A DNA stretch of 64,000 nucleotides from Taklimakanibacter albus (lineage in GTDB: Bacteria; Pseudomonadota; Alphaproteobacteria; Rhizobiales; Aestuariivirgaceae), in the NCBI RefSeq assembly GCF_016595235.1, contig NZ_JAENHL010000008.1, positions 478,390 through 542,389 on the forward strand, written 5' to 3'. The notes beneath the pieces are model-generated. The model was not told the DNA's origin and did no database searches. It saw only the letters and a program-made list of their open reading frames with translations. The position numbers and the translations under genes were made by a program. Within the stretch, counting starts at the first letter, position 1, and each line of letters begins with the position of its first letter. Of this stretch, positions 19,040 to 28,046 are shown piece by piece.

Positions 19040-20668
19040 TCACAGTTTGATGGTCTTGATCCATGCGCCCTGCTCCATGACGTGGATGTAGCCCCGGGCT
19101 TCCAGCAATTGCCGCCAGCCCGGATTGATGATGATTCCGACATCGATGGTGACTGTCTTCGCGCCATTGAGGCGGGCGACTTCGACCGCCGCATCCTCGA
19201 AGGCGGCGGTGACCCGCATGCCGGTGCCCTGGCCACGCAACGCGTCCGGCAGCTTGCTCATGAAACGCCGCACCACAAGCGTGCTGCCTTGCCGGCTCAC
19301 CGTGACGCCGGCCAGCTGTACACCTTCGGCGGTCAATGTCCTCTCTGCACCGGATGCCAGGAGCGAATCCATCTCGCGCGCCAGGCTGCGGGCCGTCGAG
19401 CTCAGCCCCTTGGCGACGACCGTCCTGCCGAGCGCGACCCCCGTATTGGTGGGCAGGCCACCCGCGCCGGCATAACCGCCAATGGCGACGGTCCCGCCGA
19501 GGCCGATCTTCACGGCCATGTCGACCTGCTCTTCATATTGGGCGAGCGAGCTCTGCAGCACGCCGCACAAGGTCGGCGCGGTGAGCATGTTGATATGCGA
19601 CGGCACGATGCGGCCGGTGCCGTTCTCGACATAGAATTTCACTTCCGAAGAGTATTTCGTGCGGATCTCGTCGAAAGTGGCATTGCGCGGAACCTTGTCG
19701 CTCTCGCGGAAGAAGCGTGCTTCATTGGTCTGCGACGAGAAGGGATGCAGCAGATGCCGGGGCGTCGTGTAGTCGACCTCCACGACCGGCGGTTTCATCC
19801 ACTTTGCCACCAGCCCCAGCTCGAATTTGGTGCCGTCCTTATAGTGGATGATGGCGAGCTCGGCGGTGAAATACTCGACCTTGGCGATCTCATTGTCGAT
19901 GTAAGTCGGGAAGTTCTTGAAGCGGTCGAAACCGGTCGCCATCGGATCGACGGCCGGGGTTTTCTTCTCTTCCTCCCCCATATCGATCTCTTCGCGGGTG
20001 ACCTCGACGAGCACCGGCTTGACCTCGGCGACATAGGCGTCGAAGGCATCGCCATTGAAGAATTGCAGCTTCGCATTGACCTCGGCGCGATCATCCGCCG
20101 AAAGCGCGCCGGCTTTGCGCAGGCGCTTGGCGTCGGCCTTGCCGAGAGACCGCGCATAACGAATATCGGTGGCGCGCTTCGGGTCATAAGCAAAGGCCCA
20201 TTCCATGGGCATCTGGATCTCGCTCTGGTCGTCGGGCTGACGCTGGATGGTCGCGTTGCCACCGCGCTGCTGCACGACATGGGTCAGCTCATGAGCGAGC
20301 AGCTTTGTATCGTAACCACCCTTGGCGAAGGCGATGTCGCGGCCATAGGTGAAAGCACGCGCGCCGATGCCTTGCGCCGTCTGTCTCGCCTGATCATGCG
20401 TATGGAGCCGCACATCGGAGAAATCTTGGCCGAAGCGCGGCTCGAAATAAGCACGTTGTTCGGGCGTGAGAGACATGCCGCCATGCGCCACTCCCGTTAT
20501 CGCCGTGGACTTGCCCGCACCGGCCGCCGGCATGGTCCTGCCGATCGATCCGAGGGCCCGGTCGGACATCACGGCGTGGGCGGCGTGGTCGGCTTCGCGC
20601 TCGAGCGAGTCGTGCGTTGATTTCGCAGGGGGCGGCGATCGCGTGGTCAAGTGCTCCTGTCTGATCAT
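19040..20668 (-). CDS. eCIS DUF4157 protein with GNAT-like C-terminus, putative cargo effector 2
   Basis: This 542-residue protein is a probable payload. Residues about 20-140 form a DUF4157 (eCIS core) domain: LEREAD at 22-27, a conserved YFEPRFGQDFSDVRLH segment, and the zinc-metallopeptidase-like HELTH at 126-130. The rest is not recognised until residues about 450-542, where RGQGTG (478-483), GAKTVTIDV and LLEARGYI give the order of motif A and the end of a GNAT acetyltransferase fold. DUF4157 proteins are strongly associated with eCIS loci and are thought to be loaded cargo or loading adaptors. The ATG overlaps the stop of the preceding DUF4157 gene (ATGA). Its enzymatic activity and target are unknown. 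Confidence 0.75.
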   Translation of the reverse strand: MIRQEHLTTRSPPPAKSTHDSLEREADHAAHAVMSDRALGSIGRTMPAAGAGKSTAITGVAHGGMSLTPEQRAYFEPRFGQDFSDVRLHTHDQARQTAQGIGARAFTYGRDIAFAKGGYDTKLLAHELTHVVQQRGGNATIQRQPDDQSEIQMPMEWAFAYDPKRATDIRYARSLGKADAKRLRKAGALSADDRAEVNAKLQFFNGDAFDAYVAEVKPVLVEVTREEIDMGEEEKKTPAVDPMATGFDRFKNFPTYIDNEIAKVEYFTAELAIIHYKDGTKFELGLVAKWMKPPVVEVDYTTPRHLLHPFSSQTNEARFFRESDKVPRNATFDEIRTKYSSEVKFYVENGTGRIVPSHINMLTAPTLCGVLQSSLAQYEEQVDMAVKIGLGGTVAIGGYAGAGGLPTNTGVALGRTVVAKGLSSTARSLAREMDSLLASGAERTLTAEGVQLAGVTVSRQGSTLVVRRFMSKLPDALRGQGTGMRVTAAFEDAAVEVARLNGAKTVTIDVGIIINPGWRQLLEARGYIHVMEQGAWIKTIKL

Positions 20669-23600
20669 CGCACGGGGATCTCCAGGGCATATTTGGACGA
20701 GTATTCATCGACGAGACGATAGCCGCGCTGGATGAGATCCTCGGCCAATTCGGCGCTCATGACGACATCGGCCTCCAGGCGCAATGTTTTTGCTCCCAGG
20801 CTTTTCGCCATCCCCATCGATGTTTGCCGGAAAGTGAGATAGGCCTTGATCATGCTGGCGCGGTCGCCATAGGCGTAAGAGGACAGGACTCCCGCCACCA
20901 ACGTGTCTCCCTCGTTGATCAGATAGTGCTTGAATTCGATATCGCCGCGCTTGATGACGCCGGCGGCTTTCTCGCCGCGCACAAACTTGCCGACATCATC
21001 CTCCGACATGCCGAGCTTGCCCAAGGCCGATTCGACGTCCGGAGGAAGCCCACCGGTCGTCTTTCCCATCGCCATAAGATCCCCTTTATTGGCGGCCCTG
21101 CTCGCTTCGGTCCGTTTGCGCGCATCGGGGAGATAGTCGGTCCAGTCCGGCTTGGCCGCATCGGGATCGACTGCCGGCGTCCGCGGCTTGGTGCGCTCCT
21201 GGAAGACCGGCAGCTGCACTTTCTTACCCGCCTGCTCGGGCAGAGCCTGGGGCGCTATCGGAAAACCCGCCTGGTCAGCGAAATGGTCACCCACCGGCTT
21301 ATAAGTCCCCGATTCCCGGTTCCAGCTTTTGAGCGCGCCATTCTCCATTTTTATGTTGCCGGCATAGGCCACCGGCCCACCCATCGCCGCCTCGGCATGG
21401 CCGTAGCGCGAGCCCCAGAGCGATCCGTCCGGCATGCGCGCGAAAGCATAGTCACCGGTGGCCGGAATCAAGGCGCCGCTTTCATAATCGACCTCGAAGA
21501 ACATGCCGTCGCGCTCGACGATCTGGACGCGCTCGCCGCCCTTGGGCACCCGGCGCGGCAGATTGTTGTAGGTCGGCACACCGAGATCGGGCTTGGTCGG
21601 CGGCGAGCCATGTGTCGTGGCGCCACCCGCGGGGGCATCGGGAAGCTTCGAGCCTCCACCGGCCACGTCATCGACAAGCCCTTGCGGCGCGCCATGCTCA
21701 GCGGTCGCGGCGGTGCGCGAGGCGGCGCCCGCGACATCATCGGCACTGCGCACAGCGCCCTTTTCGAGATTGAGAGTCAGGCGCTCCGCTTTCGCGACCG
21801 GCGGCACATCCGGCACGACCTGGATGGCGGCCTCGAACAATGCGTCGCCGACCTCGCCGGAGCCCACGGATTTGGCGCTGAGATTTGCGCCGTAGAGATC
21901 CCGGCGTGTCCCGATATCCGTCATCTTCTTGTCGAAGTTGACGGCGGCGACGCCGAGGCGCAGGCCCCAGCCGATCGGTCCCGGCACGAACATCGAGACG
22001 AACTCCACCACCTTCAGGATGTCGTCCCAGAGCGAGGTCTGCGATTTGCGGTAGCTCGCCAGATCATCGATCACCCGGTTGATCTCCGACGACTTGGCGC
22101 CGATGGGGCCCTTCAGACGCTCCTTCTCCATGTCGATGATCTTGTCGGCGGCAAAGATGACCTTGCGCTCGCCGATGCGGCTGCGCGCCCGGGTGATCTG
22201 CTTGCGGCCATCGAAGAGGAAGTCGGTGAGCTTGCCCTGCGCCGCATCGGCATCCTTGGCCGAGAGGATATCCTGGGCGCTGAAGCCTTGTGTGACCTTG
22301 AGGTTGGACTCTTCGGCGACCGTCTGGTTGAAGGCCTGCTCCTGCTGCTCCATCTGCTTTTCGCGCTGGTCGGTGCGCTGCGAATAGGTGGGCTCGCCGG
22401 ACAGCGTGTCGCCGATGACGCTGAAGGGATTGAGGGCGCGATGGATACTGTCCGCCTGCTGCTCGCTGTCGAGCTTCTGCTTGACCGCGGCGCGTTGACG
22501 GGACGCCGCGGCCACTTTCTCATTGCGGTTGATCCGCTGCAGCTCGGTCCAGAAGTAATTCGGTGACCACTTCTTGTCCTGCCACAGGCCGACATACTGT
22601 CGATCCATCCTGAGCAGGCTCGCTTCGGCGCTGTCGAGTGCCGCCACGGCGAGATTGGTCAGATCGGCGACGAGCGCGTTTTCGAAATGGCCGATCAAAG
22701 CCCTGAACTCATTCAAGAGGCGCGCGCCGGTGCTGTGGAGATCCTGCTTGCTGGTGGGAGAGATCTTGTTGAACTTGAGAAGATTGATGTAGTTGACGAG
22801 CGCCAGCTTGTCGCTTCCGTCCTCCAGGATGCTGCCAACGCCGCCGCGATGCAGGAGATGGGTGGGGGCATCGGCCATGATCTTGGAGATCTCGACAAGC
22901 GAATCCCAATTGCTGGCCGTATCGAGCTGCTTCTTGTTGCGCTTCTCGACATAGTCGAAGGCCCATTCGGTCTGCGTGCCGGCGGATTCGGTGATTCCCA
23001 TTTCCCGGTCATGGCGCCGGCTTTCCTGCACCAAGATAAGCTCGTCCGCGGTGACGCCTGCCCCTTTCAGAATCTCGCCCGCAAAAGCGGCATCGCGATA
23101 TTCATCGGCGGTGCCGGCAGTGGCCCGGTCCGATGTCACGAAGTCCTGGATCTCCTTCGGCAGCTCCCTGACCTGCCCTGCCGGCGTAGGCCGGATGTGA
23201 ATCGTGGTCTTTTCCGCGCGGCCGTTGATGGGCTCCTCGGTGTAGGGATCGAGCGGGTAGCGATAGATGAACTTGCCCGGTATGCCCTCGGCGGTCGCAT
23301 TGGGAACGTGCCCCAACGGCGATGTCGTATAGTCTCCCGGCGCCAGCTTGTTGATCAGCAGATCGACAGTGGCCGACATGCCGTCGGACAAGACGACATC
23401 CGCCGTCTTGCCGCCCTGCTCGGCCGTCACGGTGACGACACCCGGCTTGTTCTTGTCCTCATCCTGGGACTTGCGCTGCAGGACGGGCGTGCCCATACGC
23501 TGCTGCAGCGTGTGACTGAGCTCATGCGCCAGAAGATGCCGGCCCGCCGTAGTCTGGGGCGCGAATTCACCCTTACCGAAAACCACGTGACGGCCATGCG

Positions 23601-23940
23601 CGTAAGCGCGCGCGCCGAGCGCGGCTGCGGAATGTTCGGCCGCGCCTTGGCGGTGAATAAGGATGCTGCTCAGATCGCGGCCGAATCTCGGCTCGAAATA
23701 GGCCCGCTCGGCGTGGCCCAGCGGTTCTCCCGATTGCGCCAGCACATCACGCACACCGGCAGGAAGCTTCGCCGCCCCGCCTGAAGCCGGACTGATAGAC
23801 GGATCCTTTTCCGGAAAACGTCCTTTTACGACGGTGTCGGCGAGCCTGTCCGCCTCGCGCTCCAGCGCATCATCCCGCTGCCGGCCCCGGCTGGCGGGTG
23901 CCTGGTCCAAGGCTCTGGCGGTTTGCGGCACGGCTCTCAT
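20665..23940 (-). CDS. Large eCIS DUF4157 protein, putative cargo effector 1
   Basis: This 1091-residue protein has a Pro/Ala-rich N-terminus, LEREAD at about 27-31, and a DUF4157 domain to about 155 with HELSH at 139-143. It then has long helical segments (about 280-620), a hydrophobic stretch containing FVPGPIGWGLRLGVAAV, and a region near 860-900 with ENGALKSWNRESGTYKPV, a motif also seen in polymorphic toxins. The C-terminal 90 residues (LGAKTLRLEADV, LIQRGYRLVDEY) resemble the end of the neighbouring DUF4157 protein. Both proteins also carry an EWAF-Y--KR motif after DUF4157. The start at 23940 has AAGGAGC ahead and overlaps the 72-residue gene (ATGA). I infer a multi-domain toxin; the target is unknown. 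Confidence 0.75.
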   Translation of the reverse strand: MRAVPQTARALDQAPASRGRQRDDALEREADRLADTVVKGRFPEKDPSISPASGGAAKLPAGVRDVLAQSGEPLGHAERAYFEPRFGRDLSSILIHRQGAAEHSAAALGARAYAHGRHVVFGKGEFAPQTTAGRHLLAHELSHTLQQRMGTPVLQRKSQDEDKNKPGVVTVTAEQGGKTADVVLSDGMSATVDLLINKLAPGDYTTSPLGHVPNATAEGIPGKFIYRYPLDPYTEEPINGRAEKTTIHIRPTPAGQVRELPKEIQDFVTSDRATAGTADEYRDAAFAGEILKGAGVTADELILVQESRRHDREMGITESAGTQTEWAFDYVEKRNKKQLDTASNWDSLVEISKIMADAPTHLLHRGGVGSILEDGSDKLALVNYINLLKFNKISPTSKQDLHSTGARLLNEFRALIGHFENALVADLTNLAVAALDSAEASLLRMDRQYVGLWQDKKWSPNYFWTELQRINRNEKVAAASRQRAAVKQKLDSEQQADSIHRALNPFSVIGDTLSGEPTYSQRTDQREKQMEQQEQAFNQTVAEESNLKVTQGFSAQDILSAKDADAAQGKLTDFLFDGRKQITRARSRIGERKVIFAADKIIDMEKERLKGPIGAKSSEINRVIDDLASYRKSQTSLWDDILKVVEFVSMFVPGPIGWGLRLGVAAVNFDKKMTDIGTRRDLYGANLSAKSVGSGEVGDALFEAAIQVVPDVPPVAKAERLTLNLEKGAVRSADDVAGAASRTAATAEHGAPQGLVDDVAGGGSKLPDAPAGGATTHGSPPTKPDLGVPTYNNLPRRVPKGGERVQIVERDGMFFEVDYESGALIPATGDYAFARMPDGSLWGSRYGHAEAAMGGPVAYAGNIKMENGALKSWNRESGTYKPVGDHFADQAGFPIAPQALPEQAGKKVQLPVFQERTKPRTPAVDPDAAKPDWTDYLPDARKRTEASRAANKGDLMAMGKTTGGLPPDVESALGKLGMSEDDVGKFVRGEKAAGVIKRGDIEFKHYLINEGDTLVAGVLSSYAYGDRASMIKAYLTFRQTSMGMAKSLGAKTLRLEADVVMSAELAEDLIQRGYRLVDEYSSKYALEIPVR

Positions 23941-24155
23941 CGGCCCCGCTCCTTTTCGAGCGCGATCCGGATCGCCTTTTCGAGCGCGCCGGCGCCGGCA
24001 TTGGCCGGCAACCGGACCCGTAGCGTATCGATATGCAGAGGCTTGTCTCGACCGTTCAATGCTGTCGCAACACCTTTGGTGACGGCGCGACCAAGGTCCG
24101 CCGCCTGATGCGTCGATCCCGCTCCGGCAATCCTGATGGTCGGCGCGCGGGTCAT
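23937..24155 (-). CDS. 72-residue linker-gene protein between eCIS ATPase and cargo
   Basis: The protein was not recognised. Seventy-two residues with alpha/beta alternation: IRIAGAGS strand, a helix, LHIDTLRVRLP strand, then an Ala-rich helix ending in KERGR. It overlaps the ATPase gene before it and the large DUF4157 gene after it by four bases each (ATGA twice), so all three are likely made in fixed proportion. The position suggests an adaptor or chaperone for cargo loading. That is inference; nothing in the sequence names a function. Confidence 0.65.
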   Translation of the reverse strand: MTRAPTIRIAGAGSTHQAADLGRAVTKGVATALNGRDKPLHIDTLRVRLPANAGAGALEKAIRIALEKERGR

Positions 24156-26062
24156 GACGCTGCCACTCCGAAGACATTGCCTCTGAATTCGCGGTCGAGC
24201 TTGTGATATTCGGCCCGCGCTGCCCGCGCGATATGCGCCATGCCGAGCGGCTTATTCTCCGCCGCCGCCAGGAAGGCGGCATTGATGGCGATGACCGATA
24301 TGTTGCCGCCGGCGATATCGAGCCTGGCGAGCACATCGAAGTCGAGCGCCGCGCAAGGCAGCTCGGGCGGGAAGGCTTTCTGCCAGATCCGGCGGCGGGA
24401 ATCGGCATCCGGGAACGGCACGTCGATGACATAACGGATCCGGCGCATGAAGGACGGATCGAAGTGGTTCTTCATATTGGTGGCGAGGATGGCCAGGCCG
24501 CTATAGCTCTCCATGCGCTGCAGCAGGTAGCTCACTTCGATATTGGCGTAACGGTCATGGCTGTCCTTGACCTCGCTGCGCTTGCCGAAGAGCGCATCGG
24601 CCTCGTCGAAGAACAACACCGCGCCGCTCGCCTCGGCGGCATCGAAGACGGCGCGCAGATTCTTCTCGGTCTCTCCGATATATTTCGACACGATGCGCGA
24701 AAGATCGACGCGGAAGAGATCGAGGTTGAGATCGCGGGCGATGACTTCGGCGGCCATGGTCTTGCCGGTGCCGCTCGGTCCCGACAGAAGAAGCGAGACG
24801 CCCCGCCCGCGTGGATATTTGCGTCCCATGCCATGATCGCCATAGACGCGCGCCGAATGACGGATCTGCGCGACAGCCGCCTTGAGATCGTGGATCACGT
24901 CAAGCGGCAGGACGATATCGTCCCAGCCGAAGCCCGGAATGATGCGATCGGCCAGTTGCTCGAGCTCGCGGCTCGCCTTCTCGCGGCAGGCCAGCCAAAG
25001 ATCGTCCGCTTCCTGGGCCGCCGCCGCGATGAGGCGCGGTCCGAAGCGGAAATGCTGGGCGATCAGCTCGATTTTTTCCCGTTTGTCCGGCATCTGCGGC
25101 CCCAAGGCCTCGTGCCAGAGCTCGATGCGGTCCTGGTCCGACAACGGATCGAGCCGCAGCATGGGCACAGGGAATGAGAATTCATGCCGTCCCTCGGCGA
25201 TGGCGATCGCGAGCACGGGGAAATCGGCGAAGCGTTCCTCGATAAGCCGCTGGCCTTCCGGCTGCCCGATATCGATCAGCAGCGCGAAGCCGCCCATCAG
25301 CGCCTCGCGCGCCAGGAGCGGCAGATAGTCGGGCGCCGAGTCGAGCAGACGCGGCTTCACTTCACAGAGTCCGAGGCCGAAGCCACGCGCGAGCGCCTGA
25401 GCCAGGGCACGGCGCCCGCTCTCCCGGGGGCCGGTGATCATCGCCAGAGGCCGCGCCGCCTGGCGTAGTCTTTCGGCGAGAGTCTCGACAAGGGCCCGAT
25501 GACGCCTGAGGAGTGGCCCGCCCTCGACCGGGCCGAGCATGGCTGAGATGCGCCGGTCAAGAGCATCTTCGCCCATGAGATAGCGCCCGATCCGTTCATC
25601 GATCAGCACAGGCGTCGTCGCCATGATGCTGCGCTCGGAGCTGTCGATCAGGCGGAAGCGCCGCAACGGGGCGGATGGCGCCAGCCGCTCCCAGATTTTG
25701 ACCGACAGCGCGAAGCCGCCGATATCGAGAAGCGCCTGGGCGGTCTGCAGCGTCACCTGGCGCGGCTCGCCCTCGAGCTGCGCGTGCAGGCAAAGCAGCA
25801 GCAGGTCCTCATCGAATGGCGTCAATTGAAAGAGCGCCGAGAGGCGGTCGATGGCGGCCGGGCTTTCTCCGTCGCGCAGCTGGCGGCGCGCTTCCTGATA
25901 GGCGGCGATCAAACCCGCCGTCGCCTCGCCGTCGGTGCGGGAAAGCCGCGCCGCCACCCAGGCCAGACCCAGCCGTATCACTTCATCATTGCGTTCCCGC
26001 CAAGGGCGTGTGTCCGCTGACTTCAGGATTTCCGTCCGGGACATGGTCTTGCCGCGCGCCAT
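24152..26062 (-). CDS. AAA+ ATPase of the eCIS (Afp15-like)
   Basis: This 636-residue cytosolic ATPase is part of every eCIS locus and is thought to help assembly or cargo handling. The C-terminal AAA+ module is intact: GPSGTGKT Walker A at 428-435, VLFFDEADA Walker B at 482-490, and a following LATN sensor and MRRIRYVIDVPFP arginine-finger region. Residues about 200-300 look like a degenerate first P-loop domain: TGPRESGRRA at 210-219 lacks the Walker A lysine. The N-terminal 130 residues are helical. The ATG at 26062 lies two bases after the previous stop; a second ATG at 26044 is possible. Its stop overlaps the 72-residue gene. Confidence 0.9.
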   Translation of the reverse strand: MARGKTMSRTEILKSADTRPWRERNDEVIRLGLAWVAARLSRTDGEATAGLIAAYQEARRQLRDGESPAAIDRLSALFQLTPFDEDLLLLCLHAQLEGEPRQVTLQTAQALLDIGGFALSVKIWERLAPSAPLRRFRLIDSSERSIMATTPVLIDERIGRYLMGEDALDRRISAMLGPVEGGPLLRRHRALVETLAERLRQAARPLAMITGPRESGRRALAQALARGFGLGLCEVKPRLLDSAPDYLPLLAREALMGGFALLIDIGQPEGQRLIEERFADFPVLAIAIAEGRHEFSFPVPMLRLDPLSDQDRIELWHEALGPQMPDKREKIELIAQHFRFGPRLIAAAAQEADDLWLACREKASRELEQLADRIIPGFGWDDIVLPLDVIHDLKAAVAQIRHSARVYGDHGMGRKYPRGRGVSLLLSGPSGTGKTMAAEVIARDLNLDLFRVDLSRIVSKYIGETEKNLRAVFDAAEASGAVLFFDEADALFGKRSEVKDSHDRYANIEVSYLLQRMESYSGLAILATNMKNHFDPSFMRRIRYVIDVPFPDADSRRRIWQKAFPPELPCAALDFDVLARLDIAGGNISVIAINAAFLAAAENKPLGMAHIARAARAEYHKLDREFRGNVFGVAAS

Positions 26063-26064
26063 CG

Positions 26065-27387
26065 TCACAGCCCCAGCGTGAAGGTGATGCCGGCATCGCG
26101 GCTGCGGGCGCCATCGACCTGGGCCGCGACCGGATAAGGCGTCGGTGAGACATCGATGATGTCGGTCGCCGCGGCGACCGGGACTTCCACCGCCGTCGGC
26201 GTCGGCGTCGCCCAAGGGTCACCGGGCTGAGGGATACGGACCGGAATGGCGGCGTCACCAATGATGATCTCCGCCCCCTTGGCCCCTTTGTGCCAGAGAC
26301 GTTTGCCGGTGACCCGCAGCACCGATGCCGCATTGCCGGTCGGCGGCGTGGCGCCGGCAACGGTCGGCACCAGCTGCATCAATCGGATATCGGAGGCATA
26401 GCGCCGCGACTTGTTTATGCCGGCGCCCGGGCCGAGAGCCCCCTCGACGCCCTCAGCGGGATGGAAGGCGAAAAGCTGGATCTCCAGCGGCCCCGGCTGC
26501 AGCTGCTGCAGCGGCGGGATCGGACGCGGCGAGGGATGATCGGCGTCGGCCGGATATTGCGCATCGGGCAAGGCGATGCGGATGCGTCCGTCACCGGTGA
26601 GATCGACGCGGATCGGATCGAGCGTGCCGAGGCGGACATAGAGTCGTTCGGCCGCAATTCGCTCCGCGATAATGGTGATCTCCTCGCCGATGCGGGCACG
26701 TATCTCGCCCAGGGGATCACCGGGATTGACGGGAGACACATAAAGATCGGTGATCTCCGGGCGGCGGCGCAGCGACATATGCAGCCGGCGCAATTCCACC
26801 GGCTTCGGGCTCACCCGCGGCAGCGGCGTTTCGATCTGGACGACTTTCACCTCATAGACGACCGAGCGGCGGAAATTGGTGCCTGATACGGCCGACCAGA
26901 CCTTGGTGATGTCGTCGAGCGTGGCGGGATGGAGAACGATTTTCAAACGCTCGAACTCGTTTGTGAGATCGGGGTCGAGGATCGGGTCTCCGGGCGAGCC
27001 CGCCACCGGATTGACGATCGCCAGCCGATCGATGCCATTGGCGAAGTCATTCATCACGCGCATCGCGTCGCCGAGGAGCGTCTGCGCATTAAGATCGGCA
27101 TCACGCTGGTTCTCGACGGCGCTATGCGTGGTCATCAGATATCGCAGATCGAGCGACAAAGGCGGGTGGCCATAGGCCGCCGGATGGCCGGTACCCGGAA
27201 TCTCCTGGTTCTTGAGCGCCGCATTCTCGATGACCTGCATCAGATAGAGATTGACGCGGGCGCCCGAGACGCCGGCAAGCTCGACATCGGGCGGCGCCAG
27301 CGTGATCTCGGCGCCAGTCACCATGCGGTCACGCAGCAAGGTGCGGAGCGTGCGGCTGACGGCGGCGATGGCGGCGTGTGATGCCAT
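26065..27387 (-). CDS. Pvc16/DUF4255-family tail-terminator (cap) protein
   Basis: This 440-residue protein has the DUF4255/Pvc16_N domain in its first 200 residues (VSGARVNLYLMQVIENAALKN, then LSLDLRYLMTTHS and QTLLGDAMRVM). In Afp/PVC the equivalent protein caps the distal end of tube and sheath and stops growth. The C-terminal half is longer than the minimal cap and has an Ig/IPT-like beta pattern (VLRVTGKRLWHKGAKGAEIIIGD). It is followed by the ATPase gene with a two-base gap. Confidence 0.85.
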   Translation of the reverse strand: MASHAAIAAVSRTLRTLLRDRMVTGAEITLAPPDVELAGVSGARVNLYLMQVIENAALKNQEIPGTGHPAAYGHPPLSLDLRYLMTTHSAVENQRDADLNAQTLLGDAMRVMNDFANGIDRLAIVNPVAGSPGDPILDPDLTNEFERLKIVLHPATLDDITKVWSAVSGTNFRRSVVYEVKVVQIETPLPRVSPKPVELRRLHMSLRRRPEITDLYVSPVNPGDPLGEIRARIGEEITIIAERIAAERLYVRLGTLDPIRVDLTGDGRIRIALPDAQYPADADHPSPRPIPPLQQLQPGPLEIQLFAFHPAEGVEGALGPGAGINKSRRYASDIRLMQLVPTVAGATPPTGNAASVLRVTGKRLWHKGAKGAEIIIGDAAIPVRIPQPGDPWATPTPTAVEVPVAAATDIIDVSPTPYPVAAQVDGARSRDAGITFTLGL

Positions 27388-27395
27388 GGCGCCCC

Positions 27396-28046
27396 CTAAC
27401 GCGGCTCGCCGCGCCGGGCGCGGGCATAGCTATCGAAGCCACGTGTCCGTTGCGGCTGTGGCCGGGCGGGTGCCGCTGGCCGTTCCTGCGGCAGGAACTG
27501 CACGTCGATGCGCCCGATCGAAATGGTGGGCGGTGATGGCGCGGACTCGACCGGCGTAGCGGCTGTCACGATAGGTGCCATGGGCGGCACATCGAAAAAC
27601 ATCGGACGCTGATGGTGTGGGACCTCGGGATGCTCGAACGAAGGCGGCCGGGAAGCAGCAGGTTCGGATCCCGGCGCGTCCGATTGCTCGAGCATTTCGA
27701 AGTCTTGTTGTGAAGCAATCATGGCTGGTGGCGATGATCGAGGCGGAGAAGAGAGCGGCTCCGATGCCGGCAGCGGGCGATCTCCGTCAGCCTTGACGTT
27801 CTCATTTGGCAAGGCGGACTCATCCGAGTGAGCCTGCCGTGTGGCCTTTGCCGGCGCGGGATTGGTTTTGCGGGACACGGCAGGAGACTGCGCGGGCTTC
27901 TCGAACTGTTGCTCATCAGGCGTCGCCGCATCGACGGTAGGGACCATCTCCTGCTCGAAACGCGCCGCCGGGCGCGCCTTGAGCAGCGGAAGCCCGGCCG
28001 GCTGGCCGGCGCCGCGGGCAATCAGACGGTCGGCGAAATTCGTCAT
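27396..28046 (-). CDS. Proline/serine-rich, disordered eCIS protein, unknown function
   Basis: This 216-residue protein is rich in Pro, Ala, Ser and Glu along its whole length, with no recognisable fold, signal peptide or membrane segment; only the first 20 residues (FADRLIARGAG) and a short strand near the end (ISIGRIDVQFLP) look ordered. The ISIGRIDVQFLP-type end recurs in proteins of tail loci that pair with a cap protein, but I cannot assign a family. Its ATG overlaps the stop of the zinc-ribbon gene (ATGA) and the cap gene follows after 8 bases. It is too short and too proline-rich to be a normal tape measure. Confidence 0.65.
   Translation of the reverse strand: MTNFADRLIARGAGQPAGLPLLKARPAARFEQEMVPTVDAATPDEQQFEKPAQSPAVSRKTNPAPAKATRQAHSDESALPNENVKADGDRPLPASEPLSSPPRSSPPAMIASQQDFEMLEQSDAPGSEPAASRPPSFEHPEVPHHQRPMFFDVPPMAPIVTAATPVESAPSPPTISIGRIDVQFLPQERPAAPARPQPQRTRGFDSYARARRGEPR

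Noticed and set aside
18743-20620. Open frame of 625 codons on the plus strand opposite the second DUF4157 and hub genes
   Set aside because: No recognisable motif; it spans two real genes in antisense.
19040-23940. Calling the two HExxH proteins active zinc proteases
   Set aside because: HExxH is the usual mark of DUF4157, but I cannot see the third zinc ligand and activity of the domain is not established.
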